Assembly (NCBI RefSeq): GCF_001187725.1
Contig: NZ_LGIQ01000002.1
Coordinates: forward strand, 492,939-556,938
DNA from: Brevibacillus reuszeri
GTDB lineage: Bacteria; Bacillota; Bacilli; Brevibacillales; Brevibacillaceae
Length of the DNA: 64,000 nt
Direction of reading: 5' to 3'
This document shows positions 34,921 through 42,791 of this stretch, piece after piece. The notes beneath the pieces are model-generated. The model did no database searches and had not been told where the DNA came from. It worked only from the letters and a program-made list of their open reading frames with translations. Position numbers and translations under genes: made by a program. Position 1 is the stretch's first letter; each line of letters opens with the position of its first letter.

Positions 34921-35718
34921 ATGCAAAACATCAAGCATATCATCGGTATTTTCGCAGACTACCTGAGTCAGTATTTTAAGACGAGACTTGCTTATCGGGC
35001 GGATTTTCTCGGTGATCTCGCGTCCAACCTGATCTCTGAGCTGATCAACCTGGTGTTCATTATTGTCGTGTTCACACATGTTCCGATGATGAAGGAATGG
35101 ACGCGTGATGAAATCATCTTCATCTACGGGTTCTTTTTGGTTCCGTATGCTCTGTTCTCCATGTTTTTCGGCTTCTGGGATTTCAACGAGCGCTATATCA
35201 TCCGAGGAGAAATGGACCGCATTTTGACCAGACCGATACACAATCTGGCTCAGGTCTGTCTGGAGTCGATCGCGCCGGACCGAATTTTTGGTGTCATTAC
35301 CGGTCTGATCATCATGGGCTATGCAGCAATCCAGCTGAAACTGTCGTTTTATTGGTACGATCCGCTGATTTTTATCGGACTCGTCGTGAGTGGCGCGCTC
35401 ATCTACGGCGGCGTGTACACAGCGATTGCAGCTGTCAGCTTCTTTTCCGATTCGCGGACAGGGATTGCTCCGATGATTTACAACATCCAGCAGTACGGGC
35501 GCTATCCGGTAGATGTGTACAACAAGGTCATCCGTTTCGTGCTCACTTACGTCCTGCCATTTGCCTTTGTCGGTGTCTATCCGGCAGCTTACTTTTTGCG
35601 TAAAGAGGTTTGGTATACGTATGCGGCACTCACGCCATTGATGGCTGTGATCTTTTTCGGGGTAGGTTTGCTTGTTTGGAACTGGGGTGTCACCAAGTAC
35701 AGGGGAGCGGGGTCGTAA
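34921..35718 (+). CDS. ABC-2 type exporter, permease 2
   Basis: A 265-residue membrane protein with six helices, homologous in plan to permease 1: an N-terminal KTRLAYRADFLGDL and the loop YIIRGEMDRILTRPIHNL, which matches the DVREGKVAIEMIRPYN loop of its partner. It completes the exporter operon and is followed by a strong terminator. ATG 34921 follows GGAGGG. Confidence 0.9.
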   Translation: MQNIKHIIGIFADYLSQYFKTRLAYRADFLGDLASNLISELINLVFIIVVFTHVPMMKEWTRDEIIFIYGFFLVPYALFSMFFGFWDFNERYIIRGEMDRILTRPIHNLAQVCLESIAPDRIFGVITGLIIMGYAAIQLKLSFYWYDPLIFIGLVVSGALIYGGVYTAIAAVSFFSDSRTGIAPMIYNIQQYGRYPVDVYNKVIRFVLTYVLPFAFVGVYPAAYFLRKEVWYTYAALTPLMAVIFFGVGLLVWNWGVTKYRGAGS

Positions 35719-35727
35719 ACCCGTTTA

Positions 35728-35757
35728 GGCTGCCGAGGAAAGTCGGCAGCCTTTTTT
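35728..35757 (+). terminator. terminator of the ABC-2 exporter operon
   Basis: GGCTGCCGA pairs with TCGGCAGCC, followed by seven T. Confidence 0.9.
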
Positions 35758-35760
35758 TGA

Positions 35761-35850
35761 ACGTATAGGAATTTATAAGCGAATGACGCTTATAAATTTC
35801 GGAGCGGATGAAAACATTCTGCTAAACGCGGTCGCTCTTCCTTGAGAGCG
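35761..35850 (+). repeat. modular hairpin repeat, copy B (leader of the toxin gene)
   Basis: Collinear with copy A at 3901. Module 1 is GAATTTATAAGCG - 5 bases - CGCTTATAAATT, an almost perfect long hairpin. Module 2 is AGCGGATG - AAAA - CATTCTGCT, followed by AACGCGGTCGCTC. The tail CTTCCT (35839-35844) can pair with the toxin ribosome site AGGAGG (35851-35856). So the copy reads as the structured 5' leader of the small toxin gene. Confidence 0.75.
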
Positions 35851-35864
35851 AGGAGGTGATGCTG

Positions 35865-35948
35865 ATGGAGGTTTTTCAAGCGTTGACGCTCATGTTTATG
35901 TTTTGCATGTTCATCCTCGCTTTGCTGACTTACCTCAAAAAGAAATAG
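35865..35948 (+). CDS. holin-like toxin, type I toxin candidate
   Basis: A 27-residue protein starting MEVFQALTLMFMF, with one membrane helix and ending TYLKKK. Length, the MxxxxAlxLM start and the lysine tail match the putative holin-like toxin family (Hol_Tox, TxpA/BsrG relatives), whose members damage the membrane when over-produced and are held back by antisense RNA. The ribosome site AGGAGGTGAT is near-perfect. An in-frame ATG at 35859 is possible but too close to it. A terminator follows directly. The leader is a repeat also seen elsewhere in the window. Confidence 0.72.
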   Translation: MEVFQALTLMFMFCMFILALLTYLKKK

Positions 35949-35983
35949 ACCGCCCTTGAGCTTACGAGTCTAGGCGGTCTTTT
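35948..35983 (+). terminator. terminator of the toxin gene
   Basis: GACCGCC (35948-35954) pairs with GGCGGTC (35973-35979), followed by TTTT. The stem overlaps the last base of the stop codon. On the minus strand it is also followed by a T-rich stretch. Confidence 0.85.
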
Positions 35984-36034
35984 CGCTATATGCAAGTGTG
36001 AGCCGATCCCTTGTGGGAACGTCTATTGATGTAG

Positions 36035-36066
36035 CCGTAGGTGCGCCAACACCTACGGTTTTATTT
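36035..36066 (+). terminator. second terminator-like hairpin after the toxin gene
   Basis: CCGTAGGTG pairs with CACCTACGG, followed by TTTTATTT on the plus strand. No ORF lies between it and the previous terminator, so it may be a back-up or may end a separate short RNA. Confidence 0.7.
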
Positions 36067-36092
36067 ATATCCGATTCAGAAAAGAAAAATTC

Positions 36093-36120
36093 ATTATGCA
36101 AACCAGTAATTGTACATCAA
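36093..36120 (-). promoter_or_regulatory. candidate antisense promoter facing the toxin gene
   Basis: On the minus strand TTGATG (36115-36120) and CATAAT (36093-36098) are 16 bases apart. Transcription would run toward and overlap the 3' end of the toxin mRNA, as for the RatA antitoxin RNA of TxpA. No transcript evidence is available here. Confidence 0.35.
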
Positions 36121-36309
36121 CTATAACATGGCGAACGGGAGTCGTTCAATATTTGAGTGTGGAAAATAGATAAGAAATGGGTGAATGACGGATAAATTGA
36201 GATAATTCCAACTAAATAGATGGGAAAAATGATAGAAAGTGTCGTTTTACCACTTTCCACTATTGTCAAATCAAAAAACAGCAGTATAATATGCTTTATA
36301 CAACTTCAC

Positions 36310-36461
36310 ATTCCTTCGGGGCAGGGTGAAATTCCCGACCGGCGGTGATCATGCTTATGTAGCGTGTTAAGCCCGCGAGCCTCCCTAGCTGTCAAAAGCG
36401 ACGGAGTGCAGGATCTGGTGAGATTCCAGAGCCGACAGTACAGTCTGGATGGGAGAAGGAT
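36310..36461 (+). ncRNA. FMN riboswitch (RFN element)
   Basis: The conserved RFN blocks are all present: TCCTTCGGGGCAGGGTGAAA at the 5' end, TCCCGACCGGCGGT, AGCCCGCGAG, GATCTGGTGAGATTCCAGAG, GCCGACAGT, and the closing GGGAGAAGGATG that pairs with the 5' end. It lies about 315 bases before ribU and controls it together with the terminator at 36598-36628. Confidence 0.97.
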
Positions 36462-36597
36462 GACGACAGTACGTTTACCACACGTGCTTGTTTGCCTGTG
36501 CAAACGGGATGAGGGGGCAGGGGGATTTATGAAAAATCCGCTCGCTTGTTTCTTGTACCCATTTTTGCGCGAGCTATTTGTCATGCGCTTGTACCAG

Positions 36598-36628
36598 CCC
36601 TGAGGAGATTTCGTCCTCAGGGTTTTTT
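36598..36628 (+). terminator. expression-platform terminator of the FMN riboswitch
   Basis: CCCTGAGGA pairs with TCCTCAGGG, followed by six T. It would stop transcription before ribU when FMN is bound. Confidence 0.85.
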
Positions 36629-36776
36629 CGTATAAGTGCAGCCTTGGCTCTGCCAAAGCCATGGCGTAGCAAGGATTTCGCATACATGTTACGACGACAG
36701 GCATTCAAAAACGTGTGGATTCACGACCACTGTTGCCATTCTCAAGAAGGAAAAAAATACTTGGGAGATGGTACAC

Positions 36777-37388
36777 ATGAAAGAAACAGCGCTGCATACT
36801 TCACGCGCGCGCTCAACTCAAAAGCTGGTGACGATTCCGATGCTGGCTGCAGTGGCGTTTATTTTGCAATACCTGGAGGTTCCGATTCCGCTGATGCCCA
36901 GCTTTTTGAAGCTGGATTTCAGTACACTACCAGCTTTGATTGGGGGACTCATGTTCGGTCCCGTAGCAGGTGTCATCATCGAGGTCTTAAAAAACACGCT
37001 GCATATGCTGTTTAAAAATACAGATGGACTGTTAATCGGCGAGCTTGCTAATGTCATTGCAGGGGTCAGCTTCATCCTGCCAGCGATCTATTTGCAACGC
37101 TTGGGCCAAGGGAAAAAAGGCTTCTTGACAGGTCTCGCTTTGGGGACACTGCTGATGACGATCGTCATGGCGATTGCCAATGCGTACGCGCTCTTGCCTG
37201 CTTACGCTGTGCTGTATCAAATGCCGATTGAGCAACTGCTTCAGATGTTTAACGCGACAAGCATCTGGTCGCTTGTCTTGGTGGGTATTGTGCCGTTTAA
37301 CCTTTTCAAGGGAGTAGTCATCTCGTTGGTTGCGTATCCGGTGTTCGCCAAACTGGCGCCGAGATTGCAAATGAGAACAGAAAAATAA
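36777..37388 (+). CDS. ribU: riboflavin ECF transporter substrate-binding (S) component RibU
   Basis: A 203-residue membrane protein with six helices that captures riboflavin and works with the shared EcfA/EcfT module encoded elsewhere. The N-terminal KLVTIPMLAAVAFILQYLEV, LDFSTLPALIGGLMFGPVAG and EVLKNTLHML are RibU signatures. ATG 36777 has GGGAGATGG upstream; the longer frame from 36636 starts without a ribosome site and is rejected. The FMN riboswitch in front confirms the substrate. Confidence 0.95.
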   Translation: MKETALHTSRARSTQKLVTIPMLAAVAFILQYLEVPIPLMPSFLKLDFSTLPALIGGLMFGPVAGVIIEVLKNTLHMLFKNTDGLLIGELANVIAGVSFILPAIYLQRLGQGKKGFLTGLALGTLLMTIVMAIANAYALLPAYAVLYQMPIEQLLQMFNATSIWSLVLVGIVPFNLFKGVVISLVAYPVFAKLAPRLQMRTEK

Positions 37389-37407
37389 CGATAAGCATAA
37401 TGGATTT

Positions 37408-37447
37408 GAGGCCTTTGTCCCGATGTGGGGCCAAGGTCTTTTTTGTT
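37408..37447 (+). terminator. ribU terminator
   Basis: GAGGCCTTTGTCCC pairs imperfectly with GGGGCCAAGGTC, followed by TTTTTT. It lies between convergent genes. Confidence 0.7.
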
Positions 37448-37481
37448 TGATGCATGACCTGACATGAAAAGCCCGCAGAAT

Positions 37482-38231
37482 TTACACGAGAACAAGCTTC
37501 CCGTTATAATGAGCCATTTCCTGAAGAATTGTGCCATCGTCCTGATTCGTGATCATGGTTGTAATAGCATCCAATTCGCAGACTGTCACCAACGAGGATT
37601 TGCCGAACTTGGTTTTATCCACCAGCGCGATGACTTCCCTGGACTTGGAGATAAAACAGCGTTTGACCTCGGCGTCCTCCAGACTGTAATCGGTTGGCCC
37701 CGAGTTGAGGCTGATCCCCGCAAGGCCCATGTAAAAGCGATCGTAGTTGAATTTCAGAACGGTGTCTTTGGCAATGGAGCCCACCATCGACATTTCCGAT
37801 TTTCGCAGCATGCCGCCTATAAAGTAAACCTGGTGCTGGCTTTTCGCCAAGATGGAAGCAGCTTGAAAGGAATTGGTAAATACCGTTAAATTATTCTTTT
37901 TCAATAGCTCTTTGGCAAATTCGGCTGCTGTCGTGCCAACGTCGATGGCAATTACTTCGCCTTCATTGACTTGTTCCGCAGCGTATTTGGCGATTTGCTT
38001 CTTCAGCTCCAGATGCTGCTTGTGCCGCTGATGAAACATCGGCTCAATCGAGTTGCTAGGAAGGGCTGCACCGCCCCTTTGCCGGATGATCAAGCCGTCA
38101 TTTTCCATTTCGGACAGGTCGCGGCGCACTGTAACGGTGGATACTGCCAGCAGAGAGGCGAGCTCATCTATCGATAGGGGGGATCGGCGGTTCAAATGCT
38201 CCAGTATTTCTTTGGCACGTGGATTTTCCAT
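37482..38231 (-). CDS. DeoR/GlpR family transcriptional regulator of the adjacent catabolic operon
   Basis: A 249-residue repressor. The N-terminal HTH is STVTVRRDLSEMENDGLIIRQRGGAAL (DeoR signature). The sugar-phosphate-binding domain has VIAIDVGTTAAEFAKEL, VFTNS and FIGGMLRKSEMSMVG. Such proteins sense phosphorylated sugars. It is divergent from the 12-gene operon that starts at 38612, with palindromes between them. This predicts a phosphorylated intermediate, probably made by the FGGY kinase, as inducer. E. coli sgcR in the sgc cluster is of the same family. Confidence 0.93.
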   Translation of the reverse strand: MENPRAKEILEHLNRRSPLSIDELASLLAVSTVTVRRDLSEMENDGLIIRQRGGAALPSNSIEPMFHQRHKQHLELKKQIAKYAAEQVNEGEVIAIDVGTTAAEFAKELLKKNNLTVFTNSFQAASILAKSQHQVYFIGGMLRKSEMSMVGSIAKDTVLKFNYDRFYMGLAGISLNSGPTDYSLEDAEVKRCFISKSREVIALVDKTKFGKSSLVTVCELDAITTMITNQDDGTILQEMAHYNGKLVLV

Positions 38232-38301
38232 CTTCGTATAACCTCTCTCATTTTAAATGATTAAATAAGATAATAAATGAAAAATTTAGATTTATATGAT
38301 T

Positions 38302-38338
38302 AATTTGATCATGAAATGATAATATCATGATTCAAATT
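38302..38338. promoter_or_regulatory. palindromic operator candidate 1 for the DeoR regulator
   Basis: AATTTGATCATGA (38302-38314) and TCATGATTCAAATT (38325-38338) form a near-perfect dyad with a 10-base spacer in an AT-rich region between the divergent genes. Only one extra T breaks the symmetry. Confidence 0.6.
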
Positions 38339-38543
38339 ATAAATAAATGAAGACTTTTTGAATGATAATCCGAATCGATAAATTTCAACAAATTTATCTG
38401 TCATTCACGAAAAACAGCGAAAAGACAAGGTTTAGAAGCAAAATATTTCACAAGAAGTAGGCAAAATATCTAGTTGACATGGATTGAAGAAGAGAATATT
38501 CTGAAAAATATAGATCGAAAAGTAGCAATATTTAAACTTATTG

Positions 38544-38594
38544 ATCGTGATTTTATCATGAAAGCAGTTTTTCTGCCTAACATTCGATCACGAT
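38544..38594. promoter_or_regulatory. operator candidates 2 and 3 for the DeoR regulator
   Basis: ATCGTGAT (38544-38551) and ATCACGAT (38587-38594) are exact reverse complements. Between them lies ATCATGAA, so the core ATCRTGAT seen in candidate 1 recurs close to the start of the operon. The 380-base gap 38232-38611 holds no other gene. Confidence 0.5.
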
Positions 38595-38611
38595 AGGAAG
38601 GGAGTGCTCAC

Positions 38612-39508
38612 GTGCATTGCAAAATCAAGAAAGGCATTAACATATGGTCATTTCCCGAACAAATGAACATCGTGGACTGTATGAGATTGGCGAAGGAAGG
38701 CGGATTCGAAGGAATTGAGCTGGCGCTGAGCATGAAAGGCGAGCTAGGTCTGACAAGCAGCGTCGAAGAAATTCTTCGCTTGAAACAGAAGGCAGATGAA
38801 ATCGGGATCGTGATCAACAGTTTGGCTACCGGACTGTACTGGCAGTTTTCCTTGACCAGCAATCGTGAAGATATTCGCCAGAAGGCAAAGGAGACGGTGA
38901 GACGCCAGTTGGACATCGGAGCTTTACTCGGTGTCGATTGTATATTGGTCTGTCCGGGAACCGTCGGAGTGGATTTCACCCCCGATGAAGTGGTGCCGGA
39001 TGCCAGTGAGATCGAGTTTTTTGCCGGCTCAGAGGTAATTGATTACGATGTCGCCTATGACCGTGCGCTGTCAGCCTTCATCGAGCTTGCGCCATACGCA
39101 GAAGAGAAGAAGGTCATGATCGGGGTAGAGAACATTTGGAACAAGTTTTTGCTCTCACCACTGGAGATGCGGGACTTCATCGACAAGATTGGATCACCGT
39201 GGGTACGCGTCTTTTTCGATGTCGGCAATGTAGTCGCGTTCGGCTATCCGGAGCAGTGGATTCGCATCTTGGGCAAGAGGATCGCGAAGGTGCATTTCAA
39301 AGATTATCGACGGGATGCAAAAGGCCTGGCTGGTTTTGTTGATTTGCTCGCTGGTGACGTGGACTATGTGCGGGTGGTGGATGAACTTGTCGCTTTGGAC
39401 TACGACGGATGGGCAAATGCCGAGATGTGTCCGGTGTACAAATGTTATTCTGACCAGATCGTCTACAACACTTCGGCTGCAATGGACAGAATATTGCGAA
39501 TTAAGTGA
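38612..39508 (+). CDS. TIM-barrel sugar phosphate isomerase/epimerase family protein
   Basis: A 298-residue AP-endonuclease-2-like TIM barrel. Metal-site residues typical of the family are visible: E in GGFEGIELAL, E in MIGVENIWNKF, D and H in FFDVGNVVA and KVHFKDYRRD, and the late E in WANAEMCP. Members epimerise keto-sugars or inosose-type compounds. The start is GTG 38612 with AAGGGAG upstream. It is the first gene of the operon. It could take the place of the epimerase SgcE of E. coli, which has a different fold branch. Confidence 0.88.
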   Translation: MHCKIKKGINIWSFPEQMNIVDCMRLAKEGGFEGIELALSMKGELGLTSSVEEILRLKQKADEIGIVINSLATGLYWQFSLTSNREDIRQKAKETVRRQLDIGALLGVDCILVCPGTVGVDFTPDEVVPDASEIEFFAGSEVIDYDVAYDRALSAFIELAPYAEEKKVMIGVENIWNKFLLSPLEMRDFIDKIGSPWVRVFFDVGNVVAFGYPEQWIRILGKRIAKVHFKDYRRDAKGLAGFVDLLAGDVDYVRVVDELVALDYDGWANAEMCPVYKCYSDQIVYNTSAAMDRILRIK

Positions 39509-39526
39509 AGGGTGGAGGTGCGGAGC

Positions 39527-40336
39527 GTGTCAAAGGTGATCATGCGTGTGAATGCGCTTGCAAAGTCATTTTCGCAAAAAGGCGCGGAGCTGCGTGTTCT
39601 AAATAAGATTAGCATGGACATCCACGAGTCGGAATTCATTTGTGTGATTGGTCCCAGTGGTTGCGGCAAATCAACTCTTTTGAAATGCATAGGGGGTATT
39701 CAGCCTCCTTCGACCGGAACGATTGTGCTGGATGGGATGACGTATGAACAGGGCATTCCATCTCAAGTCCTCAGGAAGTTCGGCTTTGTCTTTCAAAGCA
39801 ATAACCTGCTCCCCTGGCGCACCGCGGAGAAAAACCTCAGACTCATGCTGGAAGTGCTGAAGGTCAAGGAATTTGACTGGGAGCAAAGAATGGACGAGAT
39901 GCTCCAGATCGTAGGCTTGGCCCAATACAAGGATGTATTCCCGCATGAACTGTCTGGGGGAATGAGGCAGCGGGTCGGAATCGCCAGGGCTCTGGTCCAT
40001 AACCCGGAGATTCTGCTGATGGATCAGCCGTTTGGCGCCTTGGACGCGATCACAAGAAAGATGCTGTCCTATGAAATGCTGAACATTTGGAAGCAAACCA
40101 AAAAGACGATCATCATGGTGACCAACAACGTGGAGGAAGCGCTCTTGCTGGCCAATCGCATCTTTGTCTTCTCACCCTTGCCCGGAGAAATCGTCTCCGA
40201 GATCGAGGTAGATATCCCTCTGGAGGAACGGGGACAGGACATCGCAAGCAACAAGCGCTATATCGAGCTTCGTACCTTGATCAACCAGGTGATTCGCCAG
40301 GGGCATGCTGCCGAAGCAAAGCGTCTGGCAACCTAG
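39527..40336 (+). CDS. ABC importer ATPase 1 with degenerate catalytic site
   Basis: A 269-residue ATPase of the nitrate/taurine (SsuB/TauB/ThiZ) class. Walker A GPSGCGKST and the signature LSGGMRQR are normal. Walker B reads LLMDQPFGALD: Q167 stands where the catalytic glutamate is expected. The H-loop reads MVTNNVEEA, so N200 replaces the switch histidine. Both changes usually abolish hydrolysis in that site. The second ATPase of the operon has both residues. A functional heterodimer with one active site is therefore likely. GTG 39527 is chosen for its GGAGG spacing. Confidence 0.9.
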   Translation: MSKVIMRVNALAKSFSQKGAELRVLNKISMDIHESEFICVIGPSGCGKSTLLKCIGGIQPPSTGTIVLDGMTYEQGIPSQVLRKFGFVFQSNNLLPWRTAEKNLRLMLEVLKVKEFDWEQRMDEMLQIVGLAQYKDVFPHELSGGMRQRVGIARALVHNPEILLMDQPFGALDAITRKMLSYEMLNIWKQTKKTIIMVTNNVEEALLLANRIFVFSPLPGEIVSEIEVDIPLEERGQDIASNKRYIELRTLINQVIRQGHAAEAKRLAT

Positions 40337-40352
40337 CTGAGGGGGATTGACA

Positions 40353-41147
40353 TTGGAACTTATTCGCACGAAAAGCAAGCGAGTCCAGAGAGACCGTGCA
40401 TCGATCATGCACTCGTTGTCTCCCATTCTCTTGTTTGTAGGCTTGTATTTGCTGCTCGAAATCATTATCCGAACTGCTGGCATTTCCAGAACGGTATTGC
40501 CCACGCCTACGGGAATCCTGGTGGAGACGATCCGGAATTTCGGTTCTGATATCTGGCCCCATTTTGTCTTTACCTTAAAAGTGGTCGTGATCGGCTTCAT
40601 CGTAGCGACGATTCTCGGGATGACGCTGGCAGGCCTCTTTTCCCAGTACGATCTGATTGTCAAAGCCGTCTCGCCGTTTATTATCCTGCTGGTCGTAACG
40701 CCGATGATCACGATTGTTCCGCTCTTCATGCTATGGCTGGGGTTTGACCCGAACATTCGCATCCTGGTAGTGATTTTGCAGGCGGCTCCGATCATCATGC
40801 TAAATACACTGTCCGGGTTCACTTCGGTGGAAACGGAGAAGCTGGAGCTGATGAGATCGATGGGCGCAGGCAGGCTGCAGACTTTTTTTAAGCTGATTCT
40901 GCCCAATGCGATGCCTCAGGTGTTTACCGGCATCAAGCTTGGCTGCATCTTTTCCACAATTGGCGCGATCAGTGCGGATTTCGTGGGAGGGTCAGTCGGA
41001 CTCGGATTTCGCATTCTCCAGTATTCCGGCCTGGTGATGACCGAGATGACGTACGGAACCATTCTCATCGTCGCGCTCATCGGGATCGTACTCTATCAAT
41101 TGGTCAGTTTTGCGGAAAGCAAGTTCATCGTGTGGCGTAAAAAATGA
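40353..41147 (+). CDS. ABC importer permease 1
   Basis: A 264-residue membrane protein of the BPD_transp_1 class with about six helices. The EAA loop that docks the ATPase is seen as EKLELMRSMGAGRLQTFFKLILPNA. The domain is that of SsuC/ThiX-type permeases. TTG 40353 suits the GAGGGGG ribosome site; TTG 40347 is an alternative. It directly follows ATPase 1 and should pair with permease 2. Confidence 0.9.
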   Translation: MELIRTKSKRVQRDRASIMHSLSPILLFVGLYLLLEIIIRTAGISRTVLPTPTGILVETIRNFGSDIWPHFVFTLKVVVIGFIVATILGMTLAGLFSQYDLIVKAVSPFIILLVVTPMITIVPLFMLWLGFDPNIRILVVILQAAPIIMLNTLSGFTSVETEKLELMRSMGAGRLQTFFKLILPNAMPQVFTGIKLGCIFSTIGAISADFVGGSVGLGFRILQYSGLVMTEMTYGTILIVALIGIVLYQLVSFAESKFIVWRKK

Positions 41148-41177
41148 GGCAGCTTATCGGAGATCGGGGGAGATCAC

Positions 41178-41975
41178 GTGCAAAATCCCAAAATCAAATT
41201 AGTCGATGTCACGAAGGTCTTCAAAACACGCAGTAAAGACATCGTGGCCGTGCGAGATGTGAATATGGAAGTATATCCTGGAGATTTTGTCGCGATTCTT
41301 GGTCCCAGTGGCTGCGGCAAATCGACGATCATTCGGATGCTCAACGATATCATCCAGCCCTCATCGGGAGAGATGTACATCGACGGGCGGGAGATCACAG
41401 GGAGGAAGATGAGCAGGGACCTGATGAAAAAAATGGGCTTCATCTTTCAACAGCCCAACCTGTTCCCGTGGCTGACCGTACGCCAAAATGTCGCTCTGCC
41501 GCTCAAGGTATTCGGCCTGCAAGGGAAGGAGTGGGAGCAGAACGTTGATAAGCTGATCGAAATGGCCGGCTTGAAGAAGTACGAGCATGCCTATCCCGCT
41601 GAGATTTCCGGCGGAATGATGCAGAAGGCCGGGGTGATCCGGGCGATGGTACACGAACCGGAAATTCTGCTCATGGATGAGCCGTTCGGGGCGTTGGACG
41701 AACTTACGAGAGAGCAATTGGATCTGGAGCTGTTGACGATTTGGGAGCAAACCGGAAAAACGATCATTTTTATCACGCATGAGGTGGAAGAGGCGGTACT
41801 GCTCGCTTCCAGGGTGTATGTAATGTCGACCAATCCGGGACGGATTGTGGCGGAAGTAGAGATTGATCTTCCGAGACCGCGAACGTTGGAAATGATCGAG
41901 TATGAGAGGTTCATTACATATGAGATGGAACTGACGAGCATGATTGGAAAAGTGGAACTACGGCATATCAAGTAA
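41178..41975 (+). CDS. ABC importer ATPase 2 with intact catalytic residues
   Basis: A 265-residue ATPase of the same class as ATPase 1. Walker A GPSGCGKST, Walker B LLMDEPFGALD with E168, and H-loop ITHEVEEA with H201 are intact. Its signature motif is divergent: ISGGMMQKAGVI instead of LSGGMRQRVGIA. In an NBD pair this weak signature would complete the degenerate site of ATPase 1, leaving one good site. The start is GTG 41178 behind GGGGGAG. Confidence 0.92.
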   Translation: MQNPKIKLVDVTKVFKTRSKDIVAVRDVNMEVYPGDFVAILGPSGCGKSTIIRMLNDIIQPSSGEMYIDGREITGRKMSRDLMKKMGFIFQQPNLFPWLTVRQNVALPLKVFGLQGKEWEQNVDKLIEMAGLKKYEHAYPAEISGGMMQKAGVIRAMVHEPEILLMDEPFGALDELTREQLDLELLTIWEQTGKTIIFITHEVEEAVLLASRVYVMSTNPGRIVAEVEIDLPRPRTLEMIEYERFITYEMELTSMIGKVELRHIK

Positions 41976-41996
41976 TTTGGAAGGGAGGAACGTGCG

Positions 41997-42761
41997 TTGC
42001 AGAAACAAGTGGCCTCATCGAATGCAACTAGCGTGCTCGCGCCTGTCATCATGTTTTTCATCCTGTTTGGAACCTGGCAAATTGCCGCCGTGGGCTTTGA
42101 TATTCCGCGCTGGATCTTGCCAAATCCCGTGTCGATCATAGAGACGATGTTTGTTTCATTCGGCGAATTTGCACCGCATATCGGGATCAGCGTTGTGACG
42201 ATTGTCTGCGGTTTTTTGGTCGCAGTGCCTATCGGGATTTTGCTGGCTGCACTCATCACCAATTTCAAGATGATCGATACGACGCTCTCGCCATTCGTTA
42301 TTTTCCTTGTGATCACCCCGTTGATTACGCTTGTCCCGCTTTTGATGATCTGGTTTGGCTTTGGTATCGAGGTGAAGATGCTGGCGGTCGTTATTCAAAG
42401 CTTCCCGATCGTCATGATGAATTCGGCGACTGGCTTCAACAATGTAGAAAACATCCGCCTGGAGTTGATGAAATCACTGTGTGCGAGTCGTTGGCAGACG
42501 TTTACCATGGCAATTTTGCCCTCTGCTCTTCCCAATGTTTTTACGGGCATTAAACTGGCCAGCATCTTCGCCACCATCGCAGCAGTCACCTCCGAATTGA
42601 TCGGCGGCAATATCGGAATCGGCAGCCAAATCATCAAGTATTCCCAGTACATGCAGACTGAGAAAGCATTTGCCTGCATTTTCTTCACGGCGATCATCGG
42701 TACGACCTTTTACGGCTTGATTAATCTCGTGGAGCGAAAAATCGTCCGTTGGAAAATCTGA
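41997..42761 (+). CDS. ABC importer permease 2
   Basis: A 254-residue BPD_transp_1 permease with six helices and the EAA loop NIRLELMKSLCASRWQTFTMAILPSA. It parallels permease 1 in size and layout, showing that the ATPase-permease pair was duplicated and diverged. TTG 41997 follows GGGAGGA. Confidence 0.9.
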   Translation: MQKQVASSNATSVLAPVIMFFILFGTWQIAAVGFDIPRWILPNPVSIIETMFVSFGEFAPHIGISVVTIVCGFLVAVPIGILLAALITNFKMIDTTLSPFVIFLVITPLITLVPLLMIWFGFGIEVKMLAVVIQSFPIVMMNSATGFNNVENIRLELMKSLCASRWQTFTMAILPSALPNVFTGIKLASIFATIAAVTSELIGGNIGIGSQIIKYSQYMQTEKAFACIFFTAIIGTTFYGLINLVERKIVRWKI

Positions 42762-42791
42762 CGGCTGCGATGGAAATGAGGTGAGTAGTGC

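Noticed and set aside
36306..36704. Open frames on both strands over the FMN riboswitch
   Set aside because: The region is fully explained by the RFN element and its terminator.
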